Both the position numbers and the translations under genes were made by a program. The notes under the pieces were generated by a model. It saw only the letters and a program-made list of their open reading frames with translations, was not told where the DNA came from and made no database searches. A DNA stretch of 64,000 nucleotides from an uncultured Ruminococcus sp. (GTDB lineage: Bacteria; Bacillota; Clostridia; Oscillospirales; Acutalibacteraceae): NCBI GenBank assembly GCA_902766885.1, contig CACXFS010000018.1:1-64000 (forward strand), read 5' to 3'. How positions within the stretch are numbered: the first letter of the stretch is position 1; each line of letters starts with the position of its first letter. Positions 46,182 to 54,260 of the stretch are shown piece after piece.

Positions 46182-46676
46182 ATGAACAACACAGGCAAAG
46201 TAATTGAAGCTATGATAGAATATTATGGCACGGATTTAAGAAGAATAAACCATTTTTTAAAAGTTTTTTCATTTGCAAAGACAATCGGCGAGGGAGAAAA
46301 CCTTGATACAGACAGTCAGACTCTCCTTGAGGTTTCTGCAATTGTGCACGACATAGGCATAAGGCAAAGTGAGCTGAAATACAACTCAAGCGCAGGAAAA
46401 TATCAGGAAATCGAAGGTCCTGCGGAGGCTGAAAAACTGCTTTCAAAGCTCGGCTACGACAGCGATTTTATAAGTAAGGTCTGCTACCTTGTCGGTCATC
46501 ACCATACATACAGTCAGATTGACTCAATGCCGTATCAGATTCTTGTTGAGGCTGACTTTCTTGTAAATCTTTTCGAGGACGGAGCAAGCATTGAAGCCGT
46601 TAAAAAAGCAGAGGAAAAAATATTCAGAACGCCGACAGGCATCAAACTGCTTAAAAAAATGTATTTTGGCGAGTAA
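46182..46676 (+). CDS. HD-domain phosphohydrolase-like protein
   Basis: A 164-residue protein with the HD motif in AIVHDIGIRQ and a second histidine cluster in LVGHHHTYSQ, so a metal-dependent phosphohydrolase is likely. The substrate is unknown. The start is ATG 46182 after TAGAGG. The frame remains open to 46116, but that part is the REP element and not part of the gene. Confidence 0.82.
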   Translation: MNNTGKVIEAMIEYYGTDLRRINHFLKVFSFAKTIGEGENLDTDSQTLLEVSAIVHDIGIRQSELKYNSSAGKYQEIEGPAEAEKLLSKLGYDSDFISKVCYLVGHHHTYSQIDSMPYQILVEADFLVNLFEDGASIEAVKKAEEKIFRTPTGIKLLKKMYFGE

Positions 46677-46719
46677 ATTTTTTACGAAACGCAGAAGTTT
46701 TTTTCTTGCCGTAAAAGTA

Positions 46720-46748
46720 TTGACAACCGACAGGAAAAATGTTATTTT
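46720..46748 (+). promoter_or_regulatory. Promoter of the ZTP riboswitch-pflB transcript
   Basis: TTGACA, 17 bases, TATTTT (46743-46748), placing the start point at the beginning of the riboswitch. Confidence 0.75.
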
Positions 46749-46752
46749 AAAG

Positions 46753-46852
46753 GTGTTATATGACTGACGGAACAGTGGAATTAACCACAGTGAAGTATAA
46801 CGATTCAAAGCCGACCGTCTGGGCGAAAGCTCGGACAAAGTCGGCTTTTTTT
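46753..46852 (+). ncRNA. ZTP (pfl-motif) riboswitch with overlapping terminator
   Basis: P1 is GTTATA (46755-46760) with TATAAC (46796-46801). Inside lie ACTGACGGAA and the GTGG-AATTA-CCAC-type hairpin. The 3' domain has CCGTCTGGGC (46815-46824), the conserved ZTP-binding element. GCCGAC (46810) also pairs with GTCGGC (46840-46845), followed by TTTTTTT, so ligand binding and termination compete. ZTP/ZMP signals low 10-formyl-tetrahydrofolate, which makes sense upstream of a formate-producing gene. Confidence 0.85.
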
Positions 46853-46905
46853 AATTAGTAAATTTTACCAACCAAATACAATATTTTACAAACGGAGGTT
46901 TTACG

Positions 46906-49134
46906 ATGAGAAACGAATGGAGAGATTTTAAAGGCGGAGCATGGGAAAACGAAATCAACGTCAGAGATTTTATTCATAGAAACTACACACCGTATTTCGG
47001 CGGCAGTGAATTTCTTGAAGGACCCACACAGGCAACACTCGACCTCTGGGAACAGGTAAGCGAGCTTAAAAAGCAGGAAATCGAAGCAGGCGGCGTGCTT
47101 GATATGGATACAAAGGTTGTTTCAACAATTCTTTCGCACGGTGCGGCATATATAGATAAAGACAAGGAGCAGATTGTCGGCTTGCAGACCGACAAGCCCT
47201 TAAAGCGTTCGCTCCAGCCCTACGGCGGAATCAGAATGGCTACAAAGGCTTGCAGAGATAACGGCTACGAGGTTGACCCCGAGGTTACAGAGTTCTTCAC
47301 AACTCACAGAAAAACTCACAACGCAGGTGTGTTTGACGCTTACACTCCTGAAATGAGAAAGTGCCGTTCAAACCATATTATAACAGGACTTCCCGACGCT
47401 TACGGCAGAGGAAGAATCATCGGCGACTACCGCCGTGTTGCCCTCTACGGTGTTGACCGCCTTATCGAGGACAAGCAGCACCAGAAGGACACAACAAGAA
47501 TTATTATGTACTCCGACGTTATCCGTGAGCGTGAGGAGCTTTCCGAGCAAATCAGAGCGCTCCAGATGCTCAAACAGATGGCAAATATCTACGGCTGTGA
47601 CATTTCAAAGCCTGCCTCAACCTTTAAAGAGGCTGTTCAGGCTGTGTACTTTGCTTACCTTGCCGCAGTCAAGGAGCAGAACGGTGCGGCTATGAGCCTT
47701 GGCAGAACCTCAACCTTCCTTGACATCTACGCTTACCGTGACCTTGCCGAAGGCACAATCACCGAAAAAGAGGTTCAGGAAATTGTTGACCACTTCATTA
47801 TGAAGCTGAGAATGGTATGCTTTGCACGTACTCCCGAATACAATCAGATTTTCGCAGGCGACCCCACATGGGTTACAGAGTCAATCGGCGGTATCGGAAC
47901 AGACGGACGTCCGCTTGTTACAAAGATGTCCTTCCGTTACCTCAACACGCTCAACAACATTGGTGCGGCTCCTGAGCCAAACCTCACCGTTTTATGGTCA
48001 ACTCAGCTTCCTGAAAAGTTCAAGAGCTTCTGCGCTGATATGTCAATCAAATACCACGCTGTTCAGTACGAAAATGACGACCTTATGCGTCCGCTCCACG
48101 GCGACGACTACGGTATTGCCTGCTGCGTATCTTCAATGAAAATCGGCAAGGAAATGCAGTTCTTCGGCGCAAGAGCAAACCTTGCAAAGTGCCTGCTTTA
48201 CGCAATCAACGGCGGTGTTGACGAGGTAAGCGGCGAGCAGGTAGGTCCGAAGTACCGTCCTGTTGAGGGCGATTACCTCGACTATGACGATGTAATGGAC
48301 AAGTACAAGGCTATGATGAAGTGGCTTGCACAGGTTTATGTAAATGCGCTCAACATCATTCACTATATGCACGATAAATACTGCTACGAGCGTTTGCAGA
48401 TGGCTCTGCACGACAAGCACGTTACACGTTGGTTTGCAACGGGTATTGCAGGCTTCTCGGTTGTTGCCGACTCGCTTTCTGCAATCAAGTATGCAAAGGT
48501 TAAGGTAGTAAGAAACGAAAAGGGCATTGTTACCGACTATATCACAGAGGGCGACTTCCCGAAGTACGGAAACGACGATGACAGAGTTGACGACATTGCA
48601 AAAGAGGTACTCCATACCTTTATCAGCTACCTCCGTCAGAATCACACCTACCGTGGCGGTATTCCCACAACCTCAATCCTTACAATTACATCAAACGTTT
48701 CCTACGGTAAGAACACAGGCTCAACTCCCGACGGCAGAAAGTACGGTGAGCCGTTTGCTCCCGGTGCAAACCCGATGCACGGCAGAGATTCAAACGGTGC
48801 AGTTGCTTCTCTTGCTTCGGTTGCCAAGCTTCCGTTTATGGATTCGCAGGACGGTATTTCAAATACATTCACGATTGTTCCCTCCGCACTCGGTAAAACA
48901 GACGAGCAGAGAAACCACAACCTTGTTGCATTGCTTGACGGTTATATGCTCAAGGGCGGTTACCACCTAAACGTAAACGTGTTTGACAGAGAACTCCTCC
49001 TTGACGCACAAAAGCACCCCGAGCTTTATCCTCAGCTTACAATCCGAGTTTCGGGGTACGCTGTAAACTTCATCAAGCTCACCAAGGAACAGCAGGACGA
49101 GGTTATTTCAAGAACTTTCCATTCTTCAATTTAA
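46906..49134 (+). CDS. pflB: Formate C-acetyltransferase (pyruvate formate-lyase)
   Basis: A 742-residue glycyl-radical enzyme that converts pyruvate and CoA to acetyl-CoA and formate. The catalytic cysteine pair is Cys406-Cys407 (GIACCVSS), and the radical glycine is about Gly717 in [20 protein letters not shown] substrate residues appear as [23 protein letters not shown] precedes the ATG. It is controlled by the upstream ZTP riboswitch and followed by its activase. It is the main fermentation branch for pyruvate in this window. Confidence 0.97.
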   Translation: MRNEWRDFKGGAWENEINVRDFIHRNYTPYFGGSEFLEGPTQATLDLWEQVSELKKQEIEAGGVLDMDTKVVSTILSHGAAYIDKDKEQIVGLQTDKPLKRSLQPYGGIRMATKACRDNGYEVDPEVTEFFTTHRKTHNAGVFDAYTPEMRKCRSNHIITGLPDAYGRGRIIGDYRRVALYGVDRLIEDKQHQKDTTRIIMYSDVIREREELSEQIRALQMLKQMANIYGCDISKPASTFKEAVQAVYFAYLAAVKEQNGAAMSLGRTSTFLDIYAYRDLAEGTITEKEVQEIVDHFIMKLRMVCFARTPEYNQIFAGDPTWVTESIGGIGTDGRPLVTKMSFRYLNTLNNIGAAPEPNLTVLWSTQLPEKFKSFCADMSIKYHAVQYENDDLMRPLHGDDYGIACCVSSMKIGKEMQFFGARANLAKCLLYAINGGVDEVSGEQVGPKYRPVEGDYLDYDDVMDKYKAMMKWLAQVYVNALNIIHYMHDKYCYERLQMALHDKHVTRWFATGIAGFSVVADSLSAIKYAKVKVVRNEKGIVTDYITEGDFPKYGNDDDRVDDIAKEVLHTFISYLRQNHTYRGGIPTTSILTITSNVSYGKNTGSTPDGRKYGEPFAPGANPMHGRDSNGAVASLASVAKLPFMDSQDGISNTFTIVPSALGKTDEQRNHNLVALLDGYMLKGGYHLNVNVFDRELLLDAQKHPELYPQLTIRVSGYAVNFIKLTKEQQDEVISRTFHSSI

Positions 49135-49144
49135 ATTTATATCA

Positions 49145-49170
49145 GGGCGGATATTTTTACTATCCGCCCG
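49145..49170. repeat. Hairpin between pflB and pflA, same core as the RAYT 1 REP
   Basis: GGGCGGATA and TATCCGCCC pair around a 7-8-base loop. There is no GTAG foot and no good T tract, so it may set pflB:pflA ratios by processing or partial termination. Confidence 0.6.
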
Positions 49171-49190
49171 ATTGTTTATAAGGTGATATT

Positions 49191-49922
49191 ATGACAGGTA
49201 AAATTCATTCCTTTGAATCCTTCGGCACGGTTGACGGTCCGGGTGTTCGCTTTGTCGTTTTCTTTCAGGGCTGTCCTATGCGTTGCCTTTACTGTCACAA
49301 TCCCGATACTTGGACGGCTGACGCAGGAACAGAATACTCAGCCGAGCAGATTGTTGAAAAAATCGAGCGCAATATGCCGTTTTACACAACAGGCGGACTG
49401 ACCGCAACGGGCGGCGAGCCTATGCTCCAGCTTGACTTTCTTATTGAGCTTTTCACCCTTGCAAAGAGCAAGGGCATAAACACCTGCCTTGATACCTCGG
49501 GAGTTATGTTCGATAGAAATAACAGCGAGCGTATGGAGAAAATCGACAGGCTTTTAGAGGTCTGCGACCTCGTTATGCTCGACATTAAGCATATTGATGA
49601 GGACGAGCACAAAAAGCTGACAGCTCATTCTAATAAAAATATCCTCGACTTTGCACGGTATCTTGATGAAAAGAACGTGCAGATGCGTATCCGTCATGTA
49701 ATCGTTCCCAATATTACGGATAGGCGAGAGGAGCTTTTAAAACTCGGTCAGTTTTTAAAGCCGTTTAAGAATATCGAGAAAATTGAAACCCTGCCTTATC
49801 ATACGCTCGGCAAAGTGAAATATGACAATCTCGGACTTGATTATCCGCTTGGTAACACGCCTCAGCTTACCGAAATTGACGCTGAAAATGCACTTGAAAT
49901 CATCAGGGAGGGTATGCAGTGA
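49191..49922 (+). CDS. pflA: Pyruvate formate-lyase activating enzyme
   Basis: A 243-residue radical-SAM enzyme that generates the glycyl radical on PflB. The cluster motif is Cys28-x3-Cys32-x2-Cys35 (GCPMRCLYCHNPDTW). TATGGEPMLQ is the SAM-binding GGE motif. Its length is standard. The stop overlaps the GTG start of the DNA glycosylase gene. It lies 56 bases after pflB, separated by a hairpin. Confidence 0.96.
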   Translation: MTGKIHSFESFGTVDGPGVRFVVFFQGCPMRCLYCHNPDTWTADAGTEYSAEQIVEKIERNMPFYTTGGLTATGGEPMLQLDFLIELFTLAKSKGINTCLDTSGVMFDRNNSERMEKIDRLLEVCDLVMLDIKHIDEDEHKKLTAHSNKNILDFARYLDEKNVQMRIRHVIVPNITDRREELLKLGQFLKPFKNIEKIETLPYHTLGKVKYDNLGLDYPLGNTPQLTEIDAENALEIIREGMQ

Positions 49923-50407
49923 GTACGCCGCAAAGCATAGTTCATCCGTTCCCTCCGCTGTTTGATGAAAATTCTGTAACGCTGATTCTCGGCAGTTTTC
50001 CCTCGGTTAAGTCAAGGGAGCAAAATTTCTTTTACGGTCACCCGCAAAACCGTTTCTGGAAACTGATAGCTATGATGTTTGACGAGGAAATTCCGCAGAG
50101 CATTGACGAGAAAAAACAGCTCATATTAAAGCACAACCTTGCGCTGTGGGACGTAATCCACTCCTGCACGATAACAGGCTCGAGCGACAGCTCAATAAAG
50201 GACGTTGTGCCGAACGACTTGTCGGTAATTCTGCAAAACAGCAGGGTTGACAGAATTTTTGCAAACGGGGCGTTGTCGCACAAAATGTATATGAAGTACA
50301 TTTTTCCCAAGACGGGGATAGAGGCGGTAAAGTTACCGTCAACAAGTCCTGCAAATGCGGCATTTTCACTCGACCGACTTGCCGAAAACTGGAAAATTAT
50401 AAAGTAA
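49919..50407 (+). CDS. DNA-deoxyinosine/uracil glycosylase (UDG superfamily)
   Basis: A 162-residue protein matching hypoxanthine-DNA glycosylases of the UDG fold. It shows VTLILGSFPSVKSREQNFFYGHPQNRFWKL at the start, then ALWDVIHSC and KLPSTSPANA near the end. It excises deaminated bases. GTG start 49919 overlaps the pflA stop (GTGA), so it is coupled to pflA with no obvious functional link. The gene ends at a strong terminator. Confidence 0.88.
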   Translation: MSTPQSIVHPFPPLFDENSVTLILGSFPSVKSREQNFFYGHPQNRFWKLIAMMFDEEIPQSIDEKKQLILKHNLALWDVIHSCTITGSSDSSIKDVVPNDLSVILQNSRVDRIFANGALSHKMYMKYIFPKTGIEAVKLPSTSPANAAFSLDRLAENWKIIK

Positions 50408-50444
50408 AAAACGCTGTAGCAAAATTCTGTGCTACAGCGTTTTA
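50406..50444 (+). terminator. Terminator of the pfl operon
   Basis: ACGCTGTAGC (50411-50420) pairs with GCTACAGCGT (50431-50440), followed by TTT. Confidence 0.9.
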
Positions 50445-50565
50445 TTGTATAAATCAACTTTTAATCTGCAATTAAATCTTTACATATTTTTACAAAGTTT
50501 TTTATAAATTATGATTTTCTCATAAAATATCGGTGCTAATATAGTCACTGAAAAGAGGAAAGAAA

Positions 50566-51081
50566 ATGGTAAAATCAGAAAGCAAAAAAAGCAAAGCAAT
50601 AATTATTTCACTTATTATATTTATTTTTGTTCTTGTATGTGTATCAGCGGCTTTGGCGTTTGTTGTACTTAATAATACCGATAACGAACAGAATCAGGCA
50701 CAACAGGGAGTGGTGTTTGACGGCAACGCCTATCATTACGAAGAAACAATAAAGGATGAAAACAGCGGAAGTAACGGAATAAAAATTCCGGGTTATCCCG
50801 ATATTACTTTTACTTCTGACAGCACAGACTTCCCGATAACACTGCTCAATCCCGAGGGTAATCCATGTAACTTTAAATTTACCCTTTCGCTCAAAGAAAC
50901 CGGAGAGGAGATTTGCGCTACTGATCTTGTAAAACCCGGTGACGCTATAAGCGGAGTAAAGCTTAAAAATACAATTGCTAAGGGCGAATATACTCTATTA
51001 ATTGATATATCAACCTTTGATTCCGAAAGCGGCGGTGAAATGAACGGCGCTCAGGTGCAGACAAAGCTTACGGTTGAGTGA
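50566..51081 (+). CDS. Membrane-anchored extracellular protein, unknown function
   Basis: A 171-residue protein with a basic N-terminus, one membrane helix at 11-34, and an outside beta-rich domain (ITFTSDSTDFPITLLNPEGN ... GEYTLLIDISTFDSE). It resembles accessory proteins of surface-protein clusters in Ruminococcus, but I recognise no family. GAGGAAAG precedes the ATG. It is the first of four genes in the same direction encoding secreted or surface proteins. Confidence 0.7.
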   Translation: MVKSESKKSKAIIISLIIFIFVLVCVSAALAFVVLNNTDNEQNQAQQGVVFDGNAYHYEETIKDENSGSNGIKIPGYPDITFTSDSTDFPITLLNPEGNPCNFKFTLSLKETGEEICATDLVKPGDAISGVKLKNTIAKGEYTLLIDISTFDSESGGEMNGAQVQTKLTVE

Positions 51082-51171
51082 TGCGTAAACAACAATCCCT
51101 ACGGGGTTAAAATATAAAAGTCAACTACCGTTTTTTAAGCGGGTATAAGAACTAAAAAGGAGTAATCAATA

Positions 51172-51726
51172 ATGAAAAATCTATCCAAGAAAATTGTAAC
51201 AGGTTTTATGACTTTAGCTGTATGCTCTATGGCTACAGTATCGGCTTTTGCGGCTACAACAGCTATTGATGAAAACGATACTGCATCTTCTTTGCAGCAG
51301 AAAATTACTTACACAAAAACTCAAGCTGAAATCGTGCCTGCCTATACAGTATCAATTCCCGATACCGTAACACTCGGTAAAGAGTCTGCAACACTTTCAT
51401 ATTCTTTGGAACTTCAGGACGACACTTCATTTGTTCCTGATGACGAAAAAATCAGCGTAAAAATAAGCAGTGCAGGCTATTCAGGAAATCTCAGAAAGCT
51501 TGCAGTATGGGATTCAAGAAATCTTCAGGAGGCTGAATATCTGCTCTACAATTCCGACGCTTTTGCAAATCCCACCTACTACGGAATCGGTGACGAAATT
51601 GCGTCATGGAACGGAAGCAACTGGGGTACAGTTACAAGAAAAATCAAGCTGAAGGATTACTACAGTGTTGGAGCAGGAACGTACAACGGTGTAATTAATT
51701 ACTCAATTTCGCTTGAGGACGAATAA
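51172..51726 (+). CDS. Secreted protein, pilin/WxL-like beta domain (member 1)
   Basis: A 184-residue exported protein with a signal peptide ending at about residue 28 (SAFAATT). The mature part opens with PAYTVSIPDTVTL, contains KISVKISSAGYSG, and closes with GTYNGVINYSISLEDE. The same pattern (YTV-[ST]-IP ... Y-x-G-x-x-x-Y-[SA]-I) occurs in the protein at 52124. This is typical of WxL-like or pilin-like beta sandwiches, but no WxL or LPxTG motif is present. AAAGGAG precedes the ATG. Confidence 0.7.
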   Translation: MKNLSKKIVTGFMTLAVCSMATVSAFAATTAIDENDTASSLQQKITYTKTQAEIVPAYTVSIPDTVTLGKESATLSYSLELQDDTSFVPDDEKISVKISSAGYSGNLRKLAVWDSRNLQEAEYLLYNSDAFANPTYYGIGDEIASWNGSNWGTVTRKIKLKDYYSVGAGTYNGVINYSISLEDE

Positions 51727-51735
51727 TATTCTTGT

Positions 51736-51761
51736 CGGGCTGCAATGATTTTTGCAGCCCG
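51736..51761 (+). other. Intergenic hairpin between two surface-protein genes
   Basis: CGGGCTGCAA pairs perfectly with TTGCAGCCCG across TGATTT, with no T-run. It ends 2 bases before the next ribosome binding site (AAAGGA, 51763), so it may modulate translation or mRNA stability. Confidence 0.65.
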
Positions 51762-51778
51762 CAAAGGAACGAATGATA

Positions 51779-52117
51779 ATGAAAAAGGCATTTGTTGTAA
51801 TTTCTGTAATTCTATGTTTGTTCTCGGTTTTTACTGCATTTACGGCTTTTGCAGACGACGGCTACAGAACAAATGTTGTACTGACAGTGGAAGAAACCAC
51901 GCAGTCTGAAACCAAATCGCAGAGTTTAACACAAACCGATGAAACAACGGCGTTAAAAGCAACTGAAAATATAGTAACAACAGTCACAAAAGATGATTCA
52001 AAGTTTATTAAAACCGGTGACTCAGATATCCTGACTGCGGTAATATTATTCATACTGATTGCTTTAACAGTTGTAGTTTTATGGGTAACAAAAAAGAAAT
52101 ATAATACAAAGGAGTAA
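51779..52117 (+). CDS. Surface protein with KTGD sorting-like signal
   Basis: A protein of about 112 residues. A signal peptide (ends TAFADDG) is followed by a short Thr/Ser/Gln-rich stalk, then FIKTGDSD, a membrane helix (ILTAVILFILIALTVVVLW) and the basic tail VTKKK. This is the layout of a sortase substrate whose LPxTG motif has become IKTGD. AAAGGA is 10 bases before ATG 51779. An earlier ATG at 51773 is also possible. It could be a cell-wall anchor for the proteins encoded on either side. Confidence 0.7.
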   Translation: MKKAFVVISVILCLFSVFTAFTAFADDGYRTNVVLTVEETTQSETKSQSLTQTDETTALKATENIVTTVTKDDSKFIKTGDSDILTAVILFILIALTVVVLWVTKKKYNTKE

Positions 52118-52123
52118 TCAAAA

Positions 52124-52657
52124 ATGAAAAAGTTAATTTCTATTCTCGCAGCACTTGCAATGTGCGCAACAGCAGCAGTGTCAGCTTCGGCTGCAACAGT
52201 TGACCAGACTGCAAATGAAGGTGCTGAAACAAACTTTACATTTGAGTATAAGTATGATCCTACATACACCGTTACAATTCCCTCGGAGATTGAGCTTACC
52301 GCAGAGGGAACACCTGTTGAAATCAAGGCTGAAAATGTAAATTACCTTGACGGCAAGAAGGTTTCCGTAACAATTGCAGGCACAAATTATTTTCGAAATC
52401 AGATGGTGCTTCAAGGCAAAACCGAAACAGGTTCTCAGGCTTCTTTGAGATACCAGTTTATTATGCCTGATGAGTCGGTTGTCGAAACAACAGGTGGAAA
52501 AGATCAGGTAAACGGCGTTGAAGTTGCCTCTTTTACAGATGACGGTACATCCTCTTTTACTGTAAAGCCTGTACTCAGCGGCTCGTCTTCAATTAAAAAA
52601 GGCGTTACATATACAGGTACAATGACATATGCAATTGCACTTGCAGAAGTTGAATAA
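52124..52657 (+). CDS. Secreted protein, pilin/WxL-like beta domain (member 2)
   Basis: A 177-residue exported protein with signal peptide (SASAAT). The mature domain begins PTYTVTIPSEIELT, has GKKVSVTIAG, and ends GVTYTGTMTYAIALAEVE. It matches the core of the protein at 51172, indicating a duplicated fold with divergent middle parts. AAAGGAG precedes the ATG. It is the last gene of the cluster and is followed by a terminator that overlaps the end of ribF. Confidence 0.7.
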   Translation: MKKLISILAALAMCATAAVSASAATVDQTANEGAETNFTFEYKYDPTYTVTIPSEIELTAEGTPVEIKAENVNYLDGKKVSVTIAGTNYFRNQMVLQGKTETGSQASLRYQFIMPDESVVETTGGKDQVNGVEVASFTDDGTSSFTVKPVLSGSSSIKKGVTYTGTMTYAIALAEVE

Positions 52658-52681
52658 ATATTAAAATATCTTACCTCAAAA

Positions 52682-52717
52682 AACAGAGTCAAGGTTTAAT
52701 TTTGCCTTGACTCTGTT
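52682..52717. terminator. Shared bidirectional terminator enclosing the ribF stop
   Basis: AACAGAGTCAAGG (52682-52694) pairs with CCTTGACTCTGTT (52705-52717). The 10-base loop holds the minus-strand stop of ribF (52696-52698). T tracts lie on both sides. Confidence 0.85.
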
Positions 52718-53637
52718 CCTTTTATTTGTTCATAAATTTTGAGTGCCGTTTTGCTGTTGTCGATAATAGCGTTTTTCAGTTCGTCAATTCCCGAAAACTT
52801 CCTTTCGGGGCGGATAAATTCAAGCAGTCTTACGTCTGCGCTCTGTCCGTAAATCTCGCCGCCGCTGTACTTTGGCATCCACGTTTCGCAAAGCGGTGTG
52901 TTTCCGCCGACTGTCGGTTTGATTCCGATGTTCGTAACTCCGCAAAATCTTTCTCCGCTTTCAAGCGTAACGATTGACGCATAAACGCCGAATTTCGGCA
53001 CAACAAGTTCATTGCAAAGCGGTTGGTTGATTGTAGGTGTACCAAGTTCTCGCCCAAGTCTTTTGCCGTGCTCAATCACCGAAGAAAATCCGAATCTACT
53101 GCACATAAGCTCGTTTGCTCTTTTAACGTTTCCGTCTGTAATCAGCGTTCTGATAAGCGTTGAAGAAACAATCTTGCCCTCGCTTTCCTGTGCAGGGACA
53201 ACCGTAAGTGTAATACCTTTGCTGTCGCAAAAGCTTTTCAGAGTTTCGGCACTGCCCTCGCCGTTTTTGCCGTAGCGATAGTTAAAACCGCAGAAAAGCT
53301 TTTCTGCTTTCAGCGTATCAATAAGAATCTTCTGCGCAAAGTCCTTTGCAGGCATATTCATAATTTTTTCAAAATCCGCCTGATAAGTTCGCTCAATCCC
53401 GAGCCTCTCAAGCGTTTTTATTTTGTCCTCGTTTGTCATAAGCGCATTGCTCTGAGTGCCGTATAAAACACTTTTGGGGCTTTTTGAAAAGGTAAAGCAA
53501 ACGGGGATAAGTCCGTTTTTCTTTTCAGCGGCGGCAAGAGAGATTACGTTTCTGTGTCCCTTGTGCAGTCCGTCAAAATAGCCCAGCGCAATTGCTGTGC
53601 CCGATTTTTCGGGTAATATTTCAAAGAAATTCTGCAT
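52696..53637 (-). CDS. ribF: Bifunctional riboflavin kinase/FMN adenylyltransferase
   Basis: A 313-residue enzyme that makes FMN and FAD. The N-terminal adenylyltransferase has ALGYFDGLHKGHRNVI and IVSSTLIRTLI. The C-terminal flavokinase (about 180-300) has RLGRELGTPTINQ and GVTNIGIKPTVGG. Its length is standard. The final residues run into the loop of the terminator. It is followed, 41 bases upstream on the minus strand, by the NUDIX gene. Confidence 0.95.
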   Translation of the reverse strand: MQNFFEILPEKSGTAIALGYFDGLHKGHRNVISLAAAEKKNGLIPVCFTFSKSPKSVLYGTQSNALMTNEDKIKTLERLGIERTYQADFEKIMNMPAKDFAQKILIDTLKAEKLFCGFNYRYGKNGEGSAETLKSFCDSKGITLTVVPAQESEGKIVSSTLIRTLITDGNVKRANELMCSRFGFSSVIEHGKRLGRELGTPTINQPLCNELVVPKFGVYASIVTLESGERFCGVTNIGIKPTVGGNTPLCETWMPKYSGGEIYGQSADVRLLEFIRPERKFSGIDELKNAIIDNSKTALKIYEQIKGTESRQN

Positions 53638-53678
53638 AAATATATTTATACCTCGAAGTTAATAAATCATACCTGCGG

Positions 53679-54224
53679 CTATATTTTTCCGCTCTTAATC
53701 AGCATTGCAGTTTTCAGAACTGCAACCTGTGTTTTCGCATCGGGAATCTGATTGTTAAGCACCATTTCAACAGCCTTGTCAAGCGGTATTTTTTCAACAT
53801 TCAGAAATTCGCCGTCGTCTGGCTTTGCACTTCCCTGTGACTTTACTTTGCAGGCGTATAGGTGGATAATTTCCGAGGTGTAGCCCGGAGATGGGTAGAG
53901 CTGACCGAGCGAAATGTACGAGTATCCCTCTGCGCCCGTTTCTTCTATCAGCTCACGCTTACCGTTTTCAAGCGGTGTTGAGCCTTTTTCAAGCTTGCCT
54001 GCGGGCAGTTCAAGTACAACCTCTTTGTACGGATAGCGGAACTGCCTTACAAAAAGCAGGTTGTTGTCCTCATCAAGAGCCGCAACTGTCACTCCGCCGG
54101 GGTGATTTACTACCTCACGCTTTGACTTTTTTCCGTTTGGCAGTTCAATTTCGTCAAGTGTTATATGAAGTATTCTGCCGTCAAAAACGCTTTTGCTCGA
54201 CAGAGTTTTTTCAGTAAGTTCCAT
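53679..54224 (-). CDS. NUDIX hydrolase (ADP-ribose pyrophosphatase type)
   Basis: A 181-residue protein with the Nudix box in GKLEKGSTPLENGKRELIEETGAEG. The core RELxEE-TG is intact, but the first conserved Glu of the box is Ser. The layout (LPNGKKSKREVVNHPGGVTVAALDED ... LVRQFRYPYKEVVLELPAGKLE) is that of ADP-sugar pyrophosphatases. Start is ATG 54224, 6 bases after GGAGG. It may share a transcript with ribF. Confidence 0.88.
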   Translation of the reverse strand: MELTEKTLSSKSVFDGRILHITLDEIELPNGKKSKREVVNHPGGVTVAALDEDNNLLFVRQFRYPYKEVVLELPAGKLEKGSTPLENGKRELIEETGAEGYSYISLGQLYPSPGYTSEIIHLYACKVKSQGSAKPDDGEFLNVEKIPLDKAVEMVLNNQIPDAKTQVAVLKTAMLIKSGKI

Positions 54225-54260
54225 AACAGCCTCCAAAAATAAAAAGGAAAGGATTTTTAT

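Noticed and set aside
48133..48645. 170-codon minus-strand frame inside pflB
   Set aside because: It is a shadow of the highly conserved pflB coding sequence.
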